Source: Brugia malayi
Lineage: Eukaryota; Nematoda; Chromadorea; Rhabditida; Onchocercidae
NCBI RefSeq assembly: GCF_000002995.4
Contig: NW_025062476.1
Location: 13,256,001 to 13,320,000 of the forward strand
Length of the DNA stretch: 64,000 bases
Direction of reading: 5' to 3'
The notes under the pieces were generated by a model. That model was not told the origin of the DNA. It saw only the letters and a program-made list of their open reading frames with translations, and searched no databases. Below, in pieces: positions 51,001 through 63,840 of the stretch. Positions within the stretch are counted from its first letter, which is position 1, and every line of letters begins with the position of its first letter. The position numbers and the translations under genes are program-made.

Positions 51001-51907
51001 CAAATAAATAAGTAAATAAATAAATACAAATAAATAAATAAAATATGATAAATAAATAAGGACTTTTCAAATTGTATTAAAAATAATTTAATAAGAAAAT
51101 TCTTTCTCAATTGATTCAAAATTCAGTTAAAATTTAAGAATTAGTAAAAAAGTTTAAGGAAAATGGTAAAACTAAACTTAAATGCTATCTAACTTCAACT
51201 TATCTCTTTCAATGTTTCAACTCTTTTTTTTTTGTTTAAATATTAGTAGGTGATAATTTGAACTATAAAAAATACTTATTATCACCAACTGATAATTCAA
51301 GCTATGATATGATGATAATGATCTAATGATTGATACTACATGATCTGAATTATCACCCACTGATATTGATGCTATGTGACCCGAATTATCACCCACTGAT
51401 ATTGATGCTATATGACCCGAATTATCAGCTACTGATAGCTCAAGTTATGATCTAATGATTGATGTTATATGACTCGAATTATCATATACTAATAGTTCAA
51501 GCTATGATCTAATGATATTAAGAAAAAAAAAAAAAAAAAAAAAAAAAACCAATGAATGGAAATAAAATTTAATGATTAATCAAATTTAAATGTATTTTGT
51601 TGATTATTCAAATTTAAATGTTTTTTGTTTTACATGTTAAACACATAATCGATATATTTATAAAAATTAATTAAAATATTGCAAAATTGTTTCAAATCTA
51701 ATTTAATTAAGCAAAATAATTAATTTGATAAAACAGTAAAACAAAAAAGAAAAAGTTAAAAAAAAAATTGAAAAATTCGCCAAAAATAAATCTAATCCAT
51801 AAATTCTAGCTAAACATTAAAGCTCAATAATTTAGTATTTTTTTTTAAAAAAAAAAAAGAAAGAAAGAAAGAGAAAAATAATTACTTTTTGCAATCAATT
51901 TGTTCAT
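44376..51907 (-). CDS. AMPK gamma-subunit paralogue (four CBS motifs), divergent
   Basis: Ten exons (minus): 51886-51907, 50823-50926, 49863-49970, 48913-48973, 48232-48332, 47236-47435, 46786-46912, 46382-46462, 45050-45202 and 44376-44681; 420 aa, every phase fits. After a ~100-aa N-terminus (VLVGRQRSESMGS, possible phosphosite) come four CBS motifs. CBS1: KAFKVLIEWGVG...LLTLTDFL. CBS2: NRIHRIVIYPDQTGDVLYLL. CBS3: YRISSLPIIDDENRPVDVIC. CBS4: DCRCVFVINP...GAISLSDFISHIL. The order and spacing match AMPK gamma, which binds AMP/ADP/ATP and regulates the kinase. Kept nucleotide-site residues include Asp166, His213-Arg214, Arg360 and Ser379-Asp380. Positions of mammalian gamma1 Arg70 and His298 are Gly146 and Cys359. 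It is probably one of the divergent nematode aakg genes; which one is unclear. Exon 1 (7 codons) is the least certain. Confidence 0.85.
45220..45660. repeat. AAT/GAT microsatellite in AMPK gamma intron
   Basis: Impure GATAATAAT tracts in the intron between the CBS3 and CBS4 exons; open frames here are low-complexity artefacts. Confidence 0.8.
46009..46022. other. GC-only hairpin CCGCG-ctat-CGCGG
   Basis: A perfect 5-bp all-GC stem with a 4-nt loop in an otherwise very AT-rich intron of the AMPK gamma gene (flanks GAAAATC and TATTCAA). No element or RNA family is recognised. Confidence 0.3.
48660..48780. repeat. ~35-bp repeat in AMPK gamma intron
   Basis: Three copies of TTAATTCATTTTTGAGTACA followed by AAACCAATAAT in the intron between exons 4 and 5. 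Confidence 0.7.
51240..51515. repeat. ~36-bp tandem repeat in AMPK gamma intron 1
   Basis: Six to seven diverged copies with AATTATCACCCACTGATATT and GATGCTATGTGACCCG, followed by a long A run. It is located in the first intron. Confidence 0.8.
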
Positions 51908-54900
51908 AGCTATTTCAATTTATTTAATGTTATTTAAATTGAAAAACATTCTTAATCAAATTAATTATTTAATTTCACGGTCTTTTTCTTCGGTTAGTAT
52001 GAAAAACAAAAAAAATAAAAATAAATAAATAAATCATTTAATCACTTTTGCACCTGTTAACATTTTATTTGTTTTAATTCTTTCTTCTTTTTTTTTTTGA
52101 TGAGAAGAGAAGAAATTGAAAAAATTTTTTCACTTCATTATAAATCTTTTACTTATTTCAACTAAAAATATAAATCAAATTAAAAAAAAGAGAAAGAGAG
52201 AGAGAGAGAAATGTGATCATAAAAAGTAAAGTTAATAAGTAAACGAATTAACAAAGTAAATAAAAGTAAACAAACATTGGAAATAAAAAAAAAAAAAAAA
52301 GAAAATAAAAGTATTAAGCAAATAAATTTGAAAAAAAAAAAAGTTAAATTGAATTAAAGCAAAAAAAAAAAATTTTTCCAATTCATTAAATTTATAATAC
52401 ATAATTAAATTTTAATAATTATTATAAACAATATGAATAAGAAATGAAAATAATTTTAATTTTAACAAATTATATTAAATTTTTTTTTCGTTTAATTTTA
52501 GTATAAAATTAATTTTTCCCTTTTTATTTCTTATAGAAATTTTTGAACAAAAAAAAAAAAAAAAATGATTTATAAAAATTTTTTCGTTTTTCATTCTTTT
52601 TTCCTAAAATAATTTGAAAAAAAAAAATTTATAGTGAAATTTCAAAAAAAAAAAAAGAATAAAAGAACAAATATCATTGTTTAAAATCTTTCTCAATGAT
52701 TAATGCTCAAATCGAAGATGACATTTAACAGTTGACAAGAAAAAAAAAATAAATTTATTTTAGTTAAATGTTAAAATATAGAATAAAAAAAAAAAAAAAA
52801 AAGAAAATCATTTAGAATAATAATAACAAATAAACAAATAAACAATGATTCATAGCGTAATTAAACAAAAAATTATATTTTAAGTTGAAAAATAAATCAA
52901 AAGAAGCAAAAAGAAGTAAAGAATAATTAATCTGATAGGTAGATGATGATGATGTCAATTGATAGAATGATAATGATAATGATGTCAATTGATAGAATGA
53001 TAATGATAATGATGTCAACTAACAGAATGATAGTGATAATGATGTTAATAGGTTAACAAATGTTATGGATCCATTAACAGATCATTGATCACATTCTTAT
53101 CAGTGATTAATAGCAAGAAACAGTAAATTGAAATGTAAATGATTTTGAAGTAAACAAAATTGTAGCTGTGATAATTTCAGGAATTAATGCCAAAAAAAAA
53201 AATTTTGAAAAGAAAAAAAAACTACAAGAAATTAAAAAATTAAAAAACATTTATATAAAAATTTAAAAAAGAAAAGAAAAATAAAATTTTAGTGATATGA
53301 AATTATTTCAAAAATTTTAAAAATGAGTATAAAAAATTGCAACTGCTAAAAAATATTAAACTATTGTAACAATTTTATTTGTAAATTTTTTTTTTTTTAA
53401 TAACTTGTAAATTTTAAAATTATAAAAATTTCAAATCTTATCAAAAAAAGAAGTAATAAAAAATTATTTGTTAATATAATAGTAATAAAAATAAAACTAA
53501 AACAAATAAATAAATAAATAAAAAGAGGAAATTTGAAAATATAACTCTGTAAATGAATGAAGTAATTCCAAAATAAAAACAATTTTTTTTTTAAGAAATT
53601 AAAAATAAAAAAAAAACCAACAAATTCAAAAAAAAGGAAACACTAAATAGTAATTAAATGTATTTAAAAAAAAAGTTTACTAAAAAAAGGAAAAAATAAT
53701 TGATTTAAAAAAAAAAAATTAAAACAAACAAATTTGAAATCTCATTAATTACCATCTTTCTCTTTGGATAAAAAAGATATTTAAAATAAGTGAAAAAAAG
53801 AGAAAAAACTTTTCTGAAATATAAACAAAAGCGTTTTTTTTATTTCTTTCAAAGGAGAGAGAGAGAGAGAGAAAGAGAAAAAAAGAAAATATTGAAAAAT
53901 TAATCGAAATACTTTGTAGTAATGTAATTTAGCAATTGTTACATTTTACTTTGAAAATTTCTCATTTTGTTCTCATTTTTTTCTTCATTAATTAATTAAT
54001 TCGTTAACTAATTAATCAGTTAATTCATTTATTTATTTCCATCCGTTTTACAAACCGATTAATTAGTTAATTAAATCGCTCATTAATTAATTAATTCATC
54101 CATTTAATATCATTTTTCTTCCACTTTAAATTTTAATTTATAATTATATAGCGAATGAAATATTTTTTTTAAATAATTGAAATAATACATTTTGCATCTA
54201 ACATAATTAATCCATTATTTAAGCATAAAAAAGAATTTTAATTTACCAAATATTATATTAATTTTAATAATTAAATTAATTAAACACAATAATTGATGAT
54301 AATATTAAACTTTTTTTTTTTTTCTTTGCAATATTTAATAAAACTAATTTACACATTTACAAAATGATAATAACTAAATTATCAAACTATGTGGCTATCT
54401 AGGCCAAGTACAAAGTAGCCTAGTAAACTATTCAGTAGAGTATTAAGCTAAAAAAAAAAAAACTAGCCTAGTAAAATTATAAATTAGCTCAATAAGCACA
54501 TTTGAATTAGCATAGCAAACTATAATCTATAAACTGTGACAATCGCATTGTCACTTTTTTGTATTATATTTAATTCATCTGTCTCACTCTAATTCATATT
54601 GTAAACAAATGATAGAAGCGAAAAATTATTTATTTGTGAATGAAATAAATTATAGCATTAAAAAAAAAAATCTTTTTATAGCAATTTAATAAATGTAATA
54701 AAAATTTTAAATTTGTAATGAAATAAATTTTTTTGCAATAAAAATTTAAAAGAGCAAATCAAAGATTAATGAAACGATCGTATACAAATGAAAATTTCAT
54801 TCTTATATTTTCATTTTATATGGAAAAATAAAAGAAATAAAAGAAATTTGCATATTCAAACGTGGAAAAAAGTTTTTTTTTTTTTTTATATAATTAAATT

Positions 54901-54979
54901 TATGCAATAAAATTTTAAAAATAAAAGCATTTTTTAAATAAAAGAAGTTCAATTCGAATGCGAATGATGATCACGAGCA

Positions 54980-55470
54980 CAATAAAGATAAATAGCAATA
55001 AATGATAATATTATAATAATAATGATAAATGATGGTCTTGATAATAGTAATGATAATGGTGATAATAATAATGATAATAACAAAAATAATGATGGCAATA
55101 ATATTGATATAAATAATAACAATGATGATAATAATAACAATAAGTAACGATAAATATTAATATCGATAATAATAATAATAACGTTTATAATAATAGCAAT
55201 AATAATGATAATAATAATAACAATAAGTGGCAATAAATTTTGATGTTGATAATAATAATGATAATTATAATAAGTAACAATAAATAATAACATTGATAAT
55301 AATAATGATAATAGTGATAATAATATGTAACAATAAATAATAATATTGATAATAATAATAATAACAATAAGTGACAATAAGTAATAATACTGGTAATAAT
55401 AATAATAATAATAATAATAAGTAACAATAAATAATAACATTGATAACAATAATGATAATGGTAATAATAA
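54980..55470. repeat. GATAATAAT microsatellite-derived block
   Basis: About 500 bp of impure GAT/AAT/AAC triplets with longer-range repetition of phrases like AACAATAAATAATAACATTG. Minus-strand Ile/Leu/Tyr frames across it are artefacts. Confidence 0.85.
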
Positions 55471-57439
55471 TAATTTGAAAAATATTTCTAATTTGTTTGT
55501 ACATTGATGAAATGAACAAAACGAATTTGTTTTTGGGTTTAGTGTTCAATAATATTGATTACAAAAAGAAAAAAAAAAAACAAACTTCTAAGATTAATTA
55601 ATTATCTCAGAAGAAAAATGTTAAGTGGATTGTATCACTAACTAATATTATATCAAAGTGATAAAAATGATAATAATGATAAAAAGATTTTAAGATGACG
55701 AAAATGAAACAGAAACGATTTAATTTTAAAAATAAAAAAAGATGAAAAAACGCATTTAAGCAATAAATAATTAAATATATTTTAAAAATTTGACATGCAT
55801 TTCATTTAATTTATATTAAAATTTTTCGCTTTTTTTTTTTCTCTCATTTTTCTTTTCTTAAATTTCTTTTTTTGAAACAAAAAAAAATTTTTTACACTAA
55901 TGGATTTTGTTGCATTTATAGATAGAAGAGAGAAATTTTGATAACGTTTCCTTCCTCTTTCGTTTTTTTTTTCTCTTTCTCTTTCTTTTTTTCTCTCACT
56001 CTCCCTCTACCTCTCTCTCTCTCTCTCTCTCTCTATTTCACAAAAATAAAGAAATTAATAAATGTGTAAAAAGTACAATTTGATAAAAATGAAAGGAGAG
56101 AAAAAACATTGATTTTTGTAGATGATCATATTAACATTTTCTTCTTTTTCTCTTCTTTTCTTTTCTATTTAAAAAAAAAAAAAATTGAAATGTATGATTA
56201 AGCAAAAATAAATAAAAAAAAAAAGCACATATTAGCTTTAAAATTTTTTTTTAATGATTTAATTTTAATTTTCAATTTTATTGTTTCATTTTGATGAACT
56301 TCAAATTTATTTAATTTGATTTAATTTAAAAAAAATTAATTCATAAAATCAAATATATGACAAATGAAAATGTAATTATTATAATCTTTCATTACTGATG
56401 ATAATCAATTTATTTAGTTCTACGAAAGAAAATTTTGAAGTAAACAGAGAAAAATTTATTAATTTAATTTTCATCAATTTTTTATTTAAATAATCAATTT
56501 GAAATAGAAAATAATTAACTCAATGATTTTTTATGAAGAAATTTTATGAAATTCAGAATCAAAAAAAATAATCTGATTTCATTTCTTTTTTTTCTCATAT
56601 AATAATATTTTAAGTAATAAATTTAAAATATCAAAAAAAAAATAAATAAATAAATAAGAAATTAATAAATTCTTTTATACAATAAATTACCATTATACTA
56701 ATTACTTTAATAATGTAACAATTGAAATTTCCGATGAATTTTAAATTTGAAATTAAAATTTCTTAATAATTTGAATATAATAACTTTTTTTTTTTTTTTT
56801 TTAGAAAAATGTTAACAGAGAAAATGTAAGCGAAAGAATTAAACAAATATTGTACAGAACATTTGAAATGAAAAAAAAAAAAAAAAAATGGAAAAGGAAA
56901 AAGAAAAAAACAACAAAGCTATAAATTTTTTTCTTAAAGAAGATAAACATTTCTTTTAACTCTTTTCTCTCTCTCTCTCTCTCTCCCTCTCTCTCTGTCT
57001 TTCTCTCTCCCTTTCTTTCACAAAATGTAAACAAAATACTTTTCAAAATTTAAAAGAAATTAAGTATATATTTTAAGAAATTTTTTCTATTATTTCACTG
57101 CATCAATTATATTTTATTTGTGACAAATAAGAATTTTCAAAGAAATTTATTATTAAAGATGAGAGTTTCTGAAAAAGAAATTGTTAAGAACTAAAACTAA
57201 AGAGTAATTTTATCATTATCCAACTTACTCTTAGTATTAACATTTTATAGTAAGTAAGTAAGTAGGTAAGTAATATGATGGCAATTAGTAGTAAGTTAAT
57301 AAGTAATAATTAATAATAGTAATGTGTAATCGATAGGAAAATTAAGATAAAAATAGATGAAATTTTTTGAATTTTCGTTCCTTTAACAATCCTAAAATAC
57401 TGATAAATTAGAAAGTAGTAAATAATATTAATTAATATT

Positions 57440-57840
57440 AAAAATTAAATAAAGTATTAAGTATGAAGTATTAGGTTATAGTATTAAGTTTATAGTATTA
57501 AGTATTAAGTTATAGTATTAAGTATTGAGTTATATAGTATCAAGTTGAAAAATAGTGTTAAGTTATATTAAGTACTAAGTTATGTAGTATTAAGTATTGG
57601 GTTATAGTATTAAGTATTAGGTTATAGTATTATTAAATTAAAAAACAGTCTTAAGTTATATTAAGTTAAAAAATAGTGTTAAGTTATATTAAGTATTAAG
57701 TTCTGTAGTATTAAGTATTAGGTTATAGTATTAAGCATTAAATTATAATATTAAGTATTAACTTATATAGTATTAAGTATAAATTAAAAAATAGTCTTAA
57801 GTTATATTAAGTATTAAGTTGTATTATTATTATTAAGTAA
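57440..57840. repeat. AGTATTAAGTTATAGTATTA repeat
   Basis: Degenerate tandem arrangement of AGTATTAAGTTATAGTATTA-like phrases with AAAAAATAGTGTTAAG interruptions; period 20-70 bp, irregular. Confidence 0.75.
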
Positions 57841-58540
57841 TAATAGTAATAATACTTTGTACTGAATAAATATAAGAATAAATTTGAAATGAAAATAAGT
57901 GAGAATTTTTTTTTTTTTTTTGAATTTTCTATTTTTCAAAATTTTCAAATAGTTTTATATCAAATTTATATAATTATTTATGAATTACTATTATTACTTA
58001 ATAATAATAATAACTATTAATTTTTGTTTTAATAATAAATATTAATTAAAAATTTTTATCCAATAAAGTTAAATAAAACAATAAAATTATATAATTTAAA
58101 ATTTGCTAAATAACAAAAATTAATTTATAATTTTTGCAAAAAAAAAAAAAAATTACTTTAATCATTGAAAAAAAAAAAACAAATTAACTTACAATTTTTG
58201 CAACGATTAATTTTAGCATTGAAAAAGATTGAAAATATATTTTTAAAAATAAACAATAAAATCTAAACAAAATCTTTTTCTTTTATATGTTTCATATGTA
58301 ACCAATTATCAGATACCATTTCAATGATTTGTAGTTAGCCAAGATTATAAATGAGCCAAGATCATAAATGAGCCTAGGCCAAGAAGTGATATTTCATTTA
58401 GGCCTATTCTGTATTTTTGATTGGCCATAAAAGAGAGAGGAAGGAAGGAAGGAAGGAAGGAAAAAAGAAAAGGAAGAAAAGGATGAAAATTAAACAGAAA
58501 GTGACAAATTTAAAGGAATAATCGGGCAAAAAAAAAAGCA

Positions 58541-58699
58541 AGAGAGAGGGAGAGAGAGAGAGAGAGAGAAAGAAAGAGAAAGAGAAGAATGAAGATAAGG
58601 TCGTTTTCTTTTCAAAATCAACAAAAATTCAAAAATGATATTGAAAAAAGAAATTCATTCTTTTTTTTTTTTTTTGTTACTATTTTTTCTTAAGAGAGA

Positions 58700-58736
<37 letters not shown>
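58541..58736. repeat. GA microsatellites
   Basis: Two (GA)n blocks (about 58541-58585 and 58695-58737) with GGGA interruptions. Similar blocks occur at 48020-48055 and, as CT, at 56010-56032 and 56967-57012. Confidence 0.85.
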
Positions 58737-58741
<5 letters not shown>

Positions 58742-59034
58742 ATAAAAGAAAAAATATATAAATGTTAGTTAAAAATTAACATTTGAAATGATTTGAAACT
58801 TTACAAATATAAAATATTTGTAATTATTCGTCAAAAAAAAAAAAAAAGTGTATATTTTATAAAAATTTATATTCAATTTCAGTTCATTCAATTTTATTTC
58901 ATTCATTAATTCATTTTAATTTCTTTACAATTTATATATGTAAATGCATAGCAGTACTGAACAATATGTAAATTAAAATATATTGCAAAAAATTTTTAAA
59001 TATGCTACCACATTTCAACCTTTGACCCTAATTT

Positions 59035-59530
59035 TAGTTACAATAATAATAATGAAAATAATTTTAAAATCTTAAATAATATGAAAATCGTTTTAAAAAT
59101 TATGCCAATAATAATGAAAATCATTTTAAAATTTTCAATAAAATGAAAATCAATTTTAAAAATTACATTAATAATGATAAAAATCATTTAAAAAATCTTC
59201 AATAATAAGAAAACCGTCTAAAAAATTAAATTAATAATAATGAAAATAATTTTAAAATTTTCAATAAAATGAAAATCAATTTTAAAAAATACATTAATAA
59301 TGATAAAAATCATTTAAAAAATCTTCAATAATAAGAAAACCGTCTAAAAAATTAAATTAATAATAATGAAAATAATTTTAAAATTTTCAGTAATAAGAAA
59401 ACTTTTTTAAAAATTACATTAATAATAATAAAAATCATTTTAAAATCTTAAATAATAAGAGAATCATTTTAAAAATTATACCAATAATAATGAAATTAAT
59501 TTTAAAATTTTCACTAATATGAAAATCGTT
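59035..59530. repeat. ~55-60-bp degenerate tandem repeat
   Basis: Modules containing AATAATAATGAAAATAATTT, TAAAATTTTCAATAA and GAAAATCATTTTAAAAATTA. A ~125-bp higher-order unit with AAACCGTCTAAAAAATTAAA is duplicated near 59210 and 59335. Confidence 0.75.
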
Positions 59531-60584
59531 TTTAAAAAAAAAAAAAATTCAATAACTAACACATTGCATCAACATTTTCCAATATTAATCAAAAAATATT
59601 TTTTGAAATGAAATGGAAATGAAATGAATTGATTCTTTTTTTTTTTTTTATAATTTTTTTTTTAATTTTTGCAATCATTATAATTTGATGAAATGATAAA
59701 TGAGATGATTAAAATAAAATGATTCTTTTTTATAATTTTTATAAACATTATAATTTCCCAAAAGAATTTAAAATAAGTGCAAAAGTTATTAACATTAGTA
59801 TTTAATTATTTAAATAAAAATTAACATTAATATTTAATTATTTAAATAAAAATTAATATTAACGAATGAATGAAAATTATTTTTTAAAAAAAAAAAAAAT
59901 GCATTGAAGAGAAATTGCATTCAAATAACAAAAATTCTTATTTTGAACGATAAAAACTATTTCATTTCATTTCATTTCATTTTTTTTTTTTTTTTTGAAT
60001 TTCATTCAGAACTTAATTTTATGTTTTTTTTTTTTTTTCATTTTTCTAAAATATCAATCAAATAAGAGAAGATGAAATGAAATAGAAAAGAAAAAAGACA
60101 TAAATAAAATGAAATTGAAATAATATAATTTTATAGGAAATGAAAAATGAAAAAGAAATGTAAAAAAATATCTCTCAGAGATTCGAGAAAAAAGACAGAG
60201 AGAGACAGAGACAAAGAAAAAGACAAAGTTACTTGAAAATGATTTTTGAAAATATTAAATAATAATTTTTTTTTCCATATAGCAATCAATGTTAATTCAA
60301 TAAATTTTTTTATTTTCTTTTAGCTAAAATAAATTATTTTGTTATGTTAGTTCAGAAAGAGGAAAAAATTCTAAGAAAAAGGTAAAAAAAAAGAACGAAA
60401 AAAAAAAAGAGAAATAGAAATAATTAAATATGGTGGAAAAAGAAAAAAGGAAATTGACAAAGAATTATGAAAAGGAATTCCGGATGATGTAATATGGAAG
60501 AATTTCCGTATTTATTTATTAAGCAAAATATAAGGCTGAAAGGAATAACTCATATTAAAATGATGAAAGCAACGAATAAATCAT

Positions 60585-60800
60585 TTTACGGATGCTTACT
60601 TCACGTAATAAGTAATACTTAGAAATGTTTATAGATAAGTCATTTTACGGATGCTTACTTCACGTAATAAGTAATACTTAGAAATGTTTATAGATAAGTC
60701 ATTTTACGGATGCTTACTTCACGTAATAAGTAATACTTAGAAATGTTTATAGATAAGTCATTTTACGGATGCTTACTTCACGTAATAAGTAATACTTAGA
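60585..60800 (+). repeat. 59-bp tandem repeat
   Basis: About 3.7 nearly identical copies of a 59-bp unit: ATGTTTATAGATAAGTCATT, TTACGGATGCTTACTTCACG, then TAATAAGTAATACTTAGAA. Each unit contains a complete ATG-to-TAG frame of 18 codons. Confidence 0.9.
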
Positions 60801-61569
60801 AATTTTTATAAATGATTTTAAAAAATGGAAATGAAAAAAAAAAGAAATAAATGAAGAATGTTAGAAATTAAAGTCGGAAGAGAATTTAAAGTCAGACTAG
60901 CATTTTTATGACAATCTTGCAATTGTCGTAAAATTTATTTCATTTTATTTTTTCACATTTTTTTTCAGCAATTTTTTTTACCAGAATTTGAAAATGATAA
61001 AAGTTTTTTTTTTTTTTTTTTTTGCTTCTTTTCCTTTCTGAATTGAATAAAATTTTGTTCATTTTTGAATTCGTTTTTCTTTCTTCTTTTTTTTTTTTTT
61101 TGATTTATTATAAAATTTATTTGCATAAAAAAAATTATTTTTCTAATTTGCAGCAAAATGTTTGGATTATTTGGAATAAATGTAAAAATAATTTTAAAAA
61201 CATTGAAATAATAATAAAAATTTAGCAAATGGTAAAATTTGCAATAAAATTGAATTTTTTTTTTTCAAAAAAAAAAGAAACCGTTTATTACGATATTTTT
61301 ATGTTACTAAATATTATTACATTATTATATAATTTTTCATTGCACAAATTTTTTTTGTAGTATTTTTTTAAATAAATGTATGAATATGAATTAATGTGTA
61401 TCCGTTAAGAAAAATCTAAAATTCTCATTGGAAAATGAATACTTAGTGCCTTTTAAATAATTCATTTTTGAAATATTATTACTTTACTCATCTCTCATTT
61501 TGAATTTGCATATTTCATATTTTTGATTTAATTAAATTGACAATAGAATGTTGTCGATGATGAAGATGA

Positions 61570-62185
61570 CTGATGATAATGGGAATGATGATTACAATGG
61601 CATGATGATGTTGATTACTATCTATAAATGTCGATGATGATTGTGATTGGTGGTAATGATGATAACTGATGATAACGATGATCTTCATCATCACAATCTC
61701 GTATTCACTCATGTATTCATGACTCGTATTCACCAAACGAATATTTGAAAAGCGCCTTATCAATATTTGTATATGTATTTCGATGATAATGATGACGATG
61801 ATTATTGATGATAATTGATGAAATGAATCTATGTTGATAATGATGATAATGGTGAGTGATAATGATGCTGATAATGACGAGTGGTAGTAATGGTAACGAT
61901 GAGTGGTGATGATGATGATGATGATGATGACTATGATAATTGATGATGACAATGATTATTGATCATAAGTGATGATCACAATCTTATTGATGATGGTAAT
62001 GATGATAATGATGATTACAGTAGTATGATGATGTTGGTCACAATCTATAAATGTTGATGACGATCATAACTGATGATAATGATGATAATTGATGATAACG
62101 ACGATGATCATCATCACACTTATCATAACTTTTCTTCACAAAAACAAATATTTGAAAAGCGCCTCATCAAGATTTGAATTATTCC
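61570..62185. repeat. Two-copy duplication in GAT-rich DNA
   Basis: 61580-61770 and 62000-62185 share order and sequence: GATTACA, ATGATGATGTTG, ATCTATAAATGT, a GAT-rich block, then AATATTTGAAAAGCGCCT(T/C)ATCAA. The unique CpG-bearing 3' end shows this is a segmental duplication of ~420 bp spacing, not just microsatellite similarity. Confidence 0.75.
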
Positions 62186-62934
62186 AATCATTTATTTATT
62201 CCAACGATTTATCTATTTGAGCTTAACAAGCTTAAAAATTATAGCGAAATGTTCAGAATACGATTTCATTGTTATTTGAGAATATTCTTCCTGTTAGATG
62301 AATAATTTGTACAAAGATTACCCAAAACAAACTTTACTTACCCGAGTGAGAGTTGAAATTAAAATTCAATTCTAATTTAATTATACTTAACATATTTGAT
62401 CTAATTTTTAATTAAGACTCATCTAGCATAGATGATAAGGATAAATTTTTATATAGTTGCTACAATTTATTCACAATTGTTTTAAAATAATACTAGTAAA
62501 AAAAAAAAAATTTATTTTATATCAATCAATTAATCAAATCAATCGATTAGTAAATTAATTAATAGTTTCTGTAAAAAAAAATTTTTTTATTTTTTTTCCA
62601 ATTGAAAAAAAAAAAAATAAAAAGAAAAGAAAAAAATGAATGGAATGAATGAATAAATAAAATAAGTAAATGTCATTGTATGAAAGAAAAAAGAAAAGAA
62701 AATTCTTTCTTTTTATTTCTCATTTCATTCTACCAAAAAAAAAAAAAAAAAAAAAGAATTATTCGGCGAAAAATTATTCACTTATTCGAATAAAAAAAAT
62801 ATTGGCAAAATTGTATGTTGTAAAAAAATAAAAAAAAAAAGAAGAAAAATAATTTTCATCTATTTTTCCTTTTATTTTATTTTATTTTTTTTTCTAATCA
62901 AATAAATTAGAACAAATAAAAATTTGATTCAAAT

Positions 62935-63325
62935 GTTCAAAATAAGCAAAATTTGTTAAATTTCATTTTTAAATATGCAAAATTTGTTAAATTTCATTTT
63001 TAATTAAGCAAAATTTGTTAAATTTCATTTTTAAATATGCAAAATTTGTTAAATTTCATTTTTAATTAAGCAAAATTTGTTAAATTTCACTTTTAAATAT
63101 GCAAAATTTGTTAAATTTCATTTTTAAATAAGCAAAATTTGTTAAATTTCATTTTTAAATATGCAAAATTTGTTAAATTTCATTTTTAAATAAGCAAAAT
63201 TTGTTTTAAATAAGCAAAATTTGTTAAATTTCATTTTTAAATAAGCAAAATTTGTTAAATTTCATTTTTAAATAAGCAAAATTTGTTAAATTTCACTTTT
63301 AAATAAGCAAAATTTGTTAAATTAA
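62935..63325. repeat. 31-bp tandem repeat
   Basis: About thirteen copies of a 31-bp unit: GCAAAATTTGTTAAATTTCA, then TTTTTAAATAA or TTTTTAAATAT. One truncated copy lies near 63200. Early copies alternate between 'AATAT' and 'ATTAA' linkers, indicating a 62-bp higher-order unit in the left half. Confidence 0.9.
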
Positions 63326-63599
63326 ATATTTTTTTTTCTTCCTCTTTTATAAAATAAAATGAAAAGGATAAAAATTTTATTCATATATTTATCAAATTTA
63401 TCTCAATTTTTTTCACTTTTTTATTCTTCATTATATATAATAATATTATTATTTCTTTTTACAAATGAATTTTTCTTAACTTTTTCTACAATCACTAAAT
63501 TATTTTAAGTTGAATTTTAAAATTATGAATTATAATTATAAATTTTTAATTGAATTAATAGAAGCGGAAAGTAAAAAAAAAATTTTAAAAAATGGGTTT

Positions 63600-63840
63600 G
63601 ATATGATAATATTTTATATACTGATATGATACTATTTTATATATTGATATGATAATATTTTACATATTGATTTGATAATATATTGTATATTGATATGATT
63701 ATATTTTAAATATTGATATGGTAACATTTTATATACTGATATGATAATATTTTGTATAATGATATGATAATATTTTATATATTAGTATGATAATATTTTA
63801 TATTGATATATAATTTTATATATTGATATGATAATATGTT
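63600..63840. repeat. ~24-bp GATATGATAATATTTTATAT repeat
   Basis: About ten diverged copies of GATATGATAATATTTTATAT followed by a short ATTG/ACTG linker. Confidence 0.8.

Noticed and set aside
50817..51119. Tyr/Leu/Phe-rich extension before the AMPK gamma exon 2
   Set aside because: The upstream part translates an AAATA repeat; an ATTTCAG acceptor at 50927-50933 marks the exon start.
54949..55549. Overlapping Ile/Leu/Tyr-rich minus-strand frames that look like multi-pass membrane proteins
   Set aside because: They translate GAT/AAT triplets; apparent membrane segments come from (ATT)n.
61515..61952. 145-aa minus-strand frame
   Set aside because: GAT/CAT microsatellite DNA; the segment is duplicated non-coding sequence.
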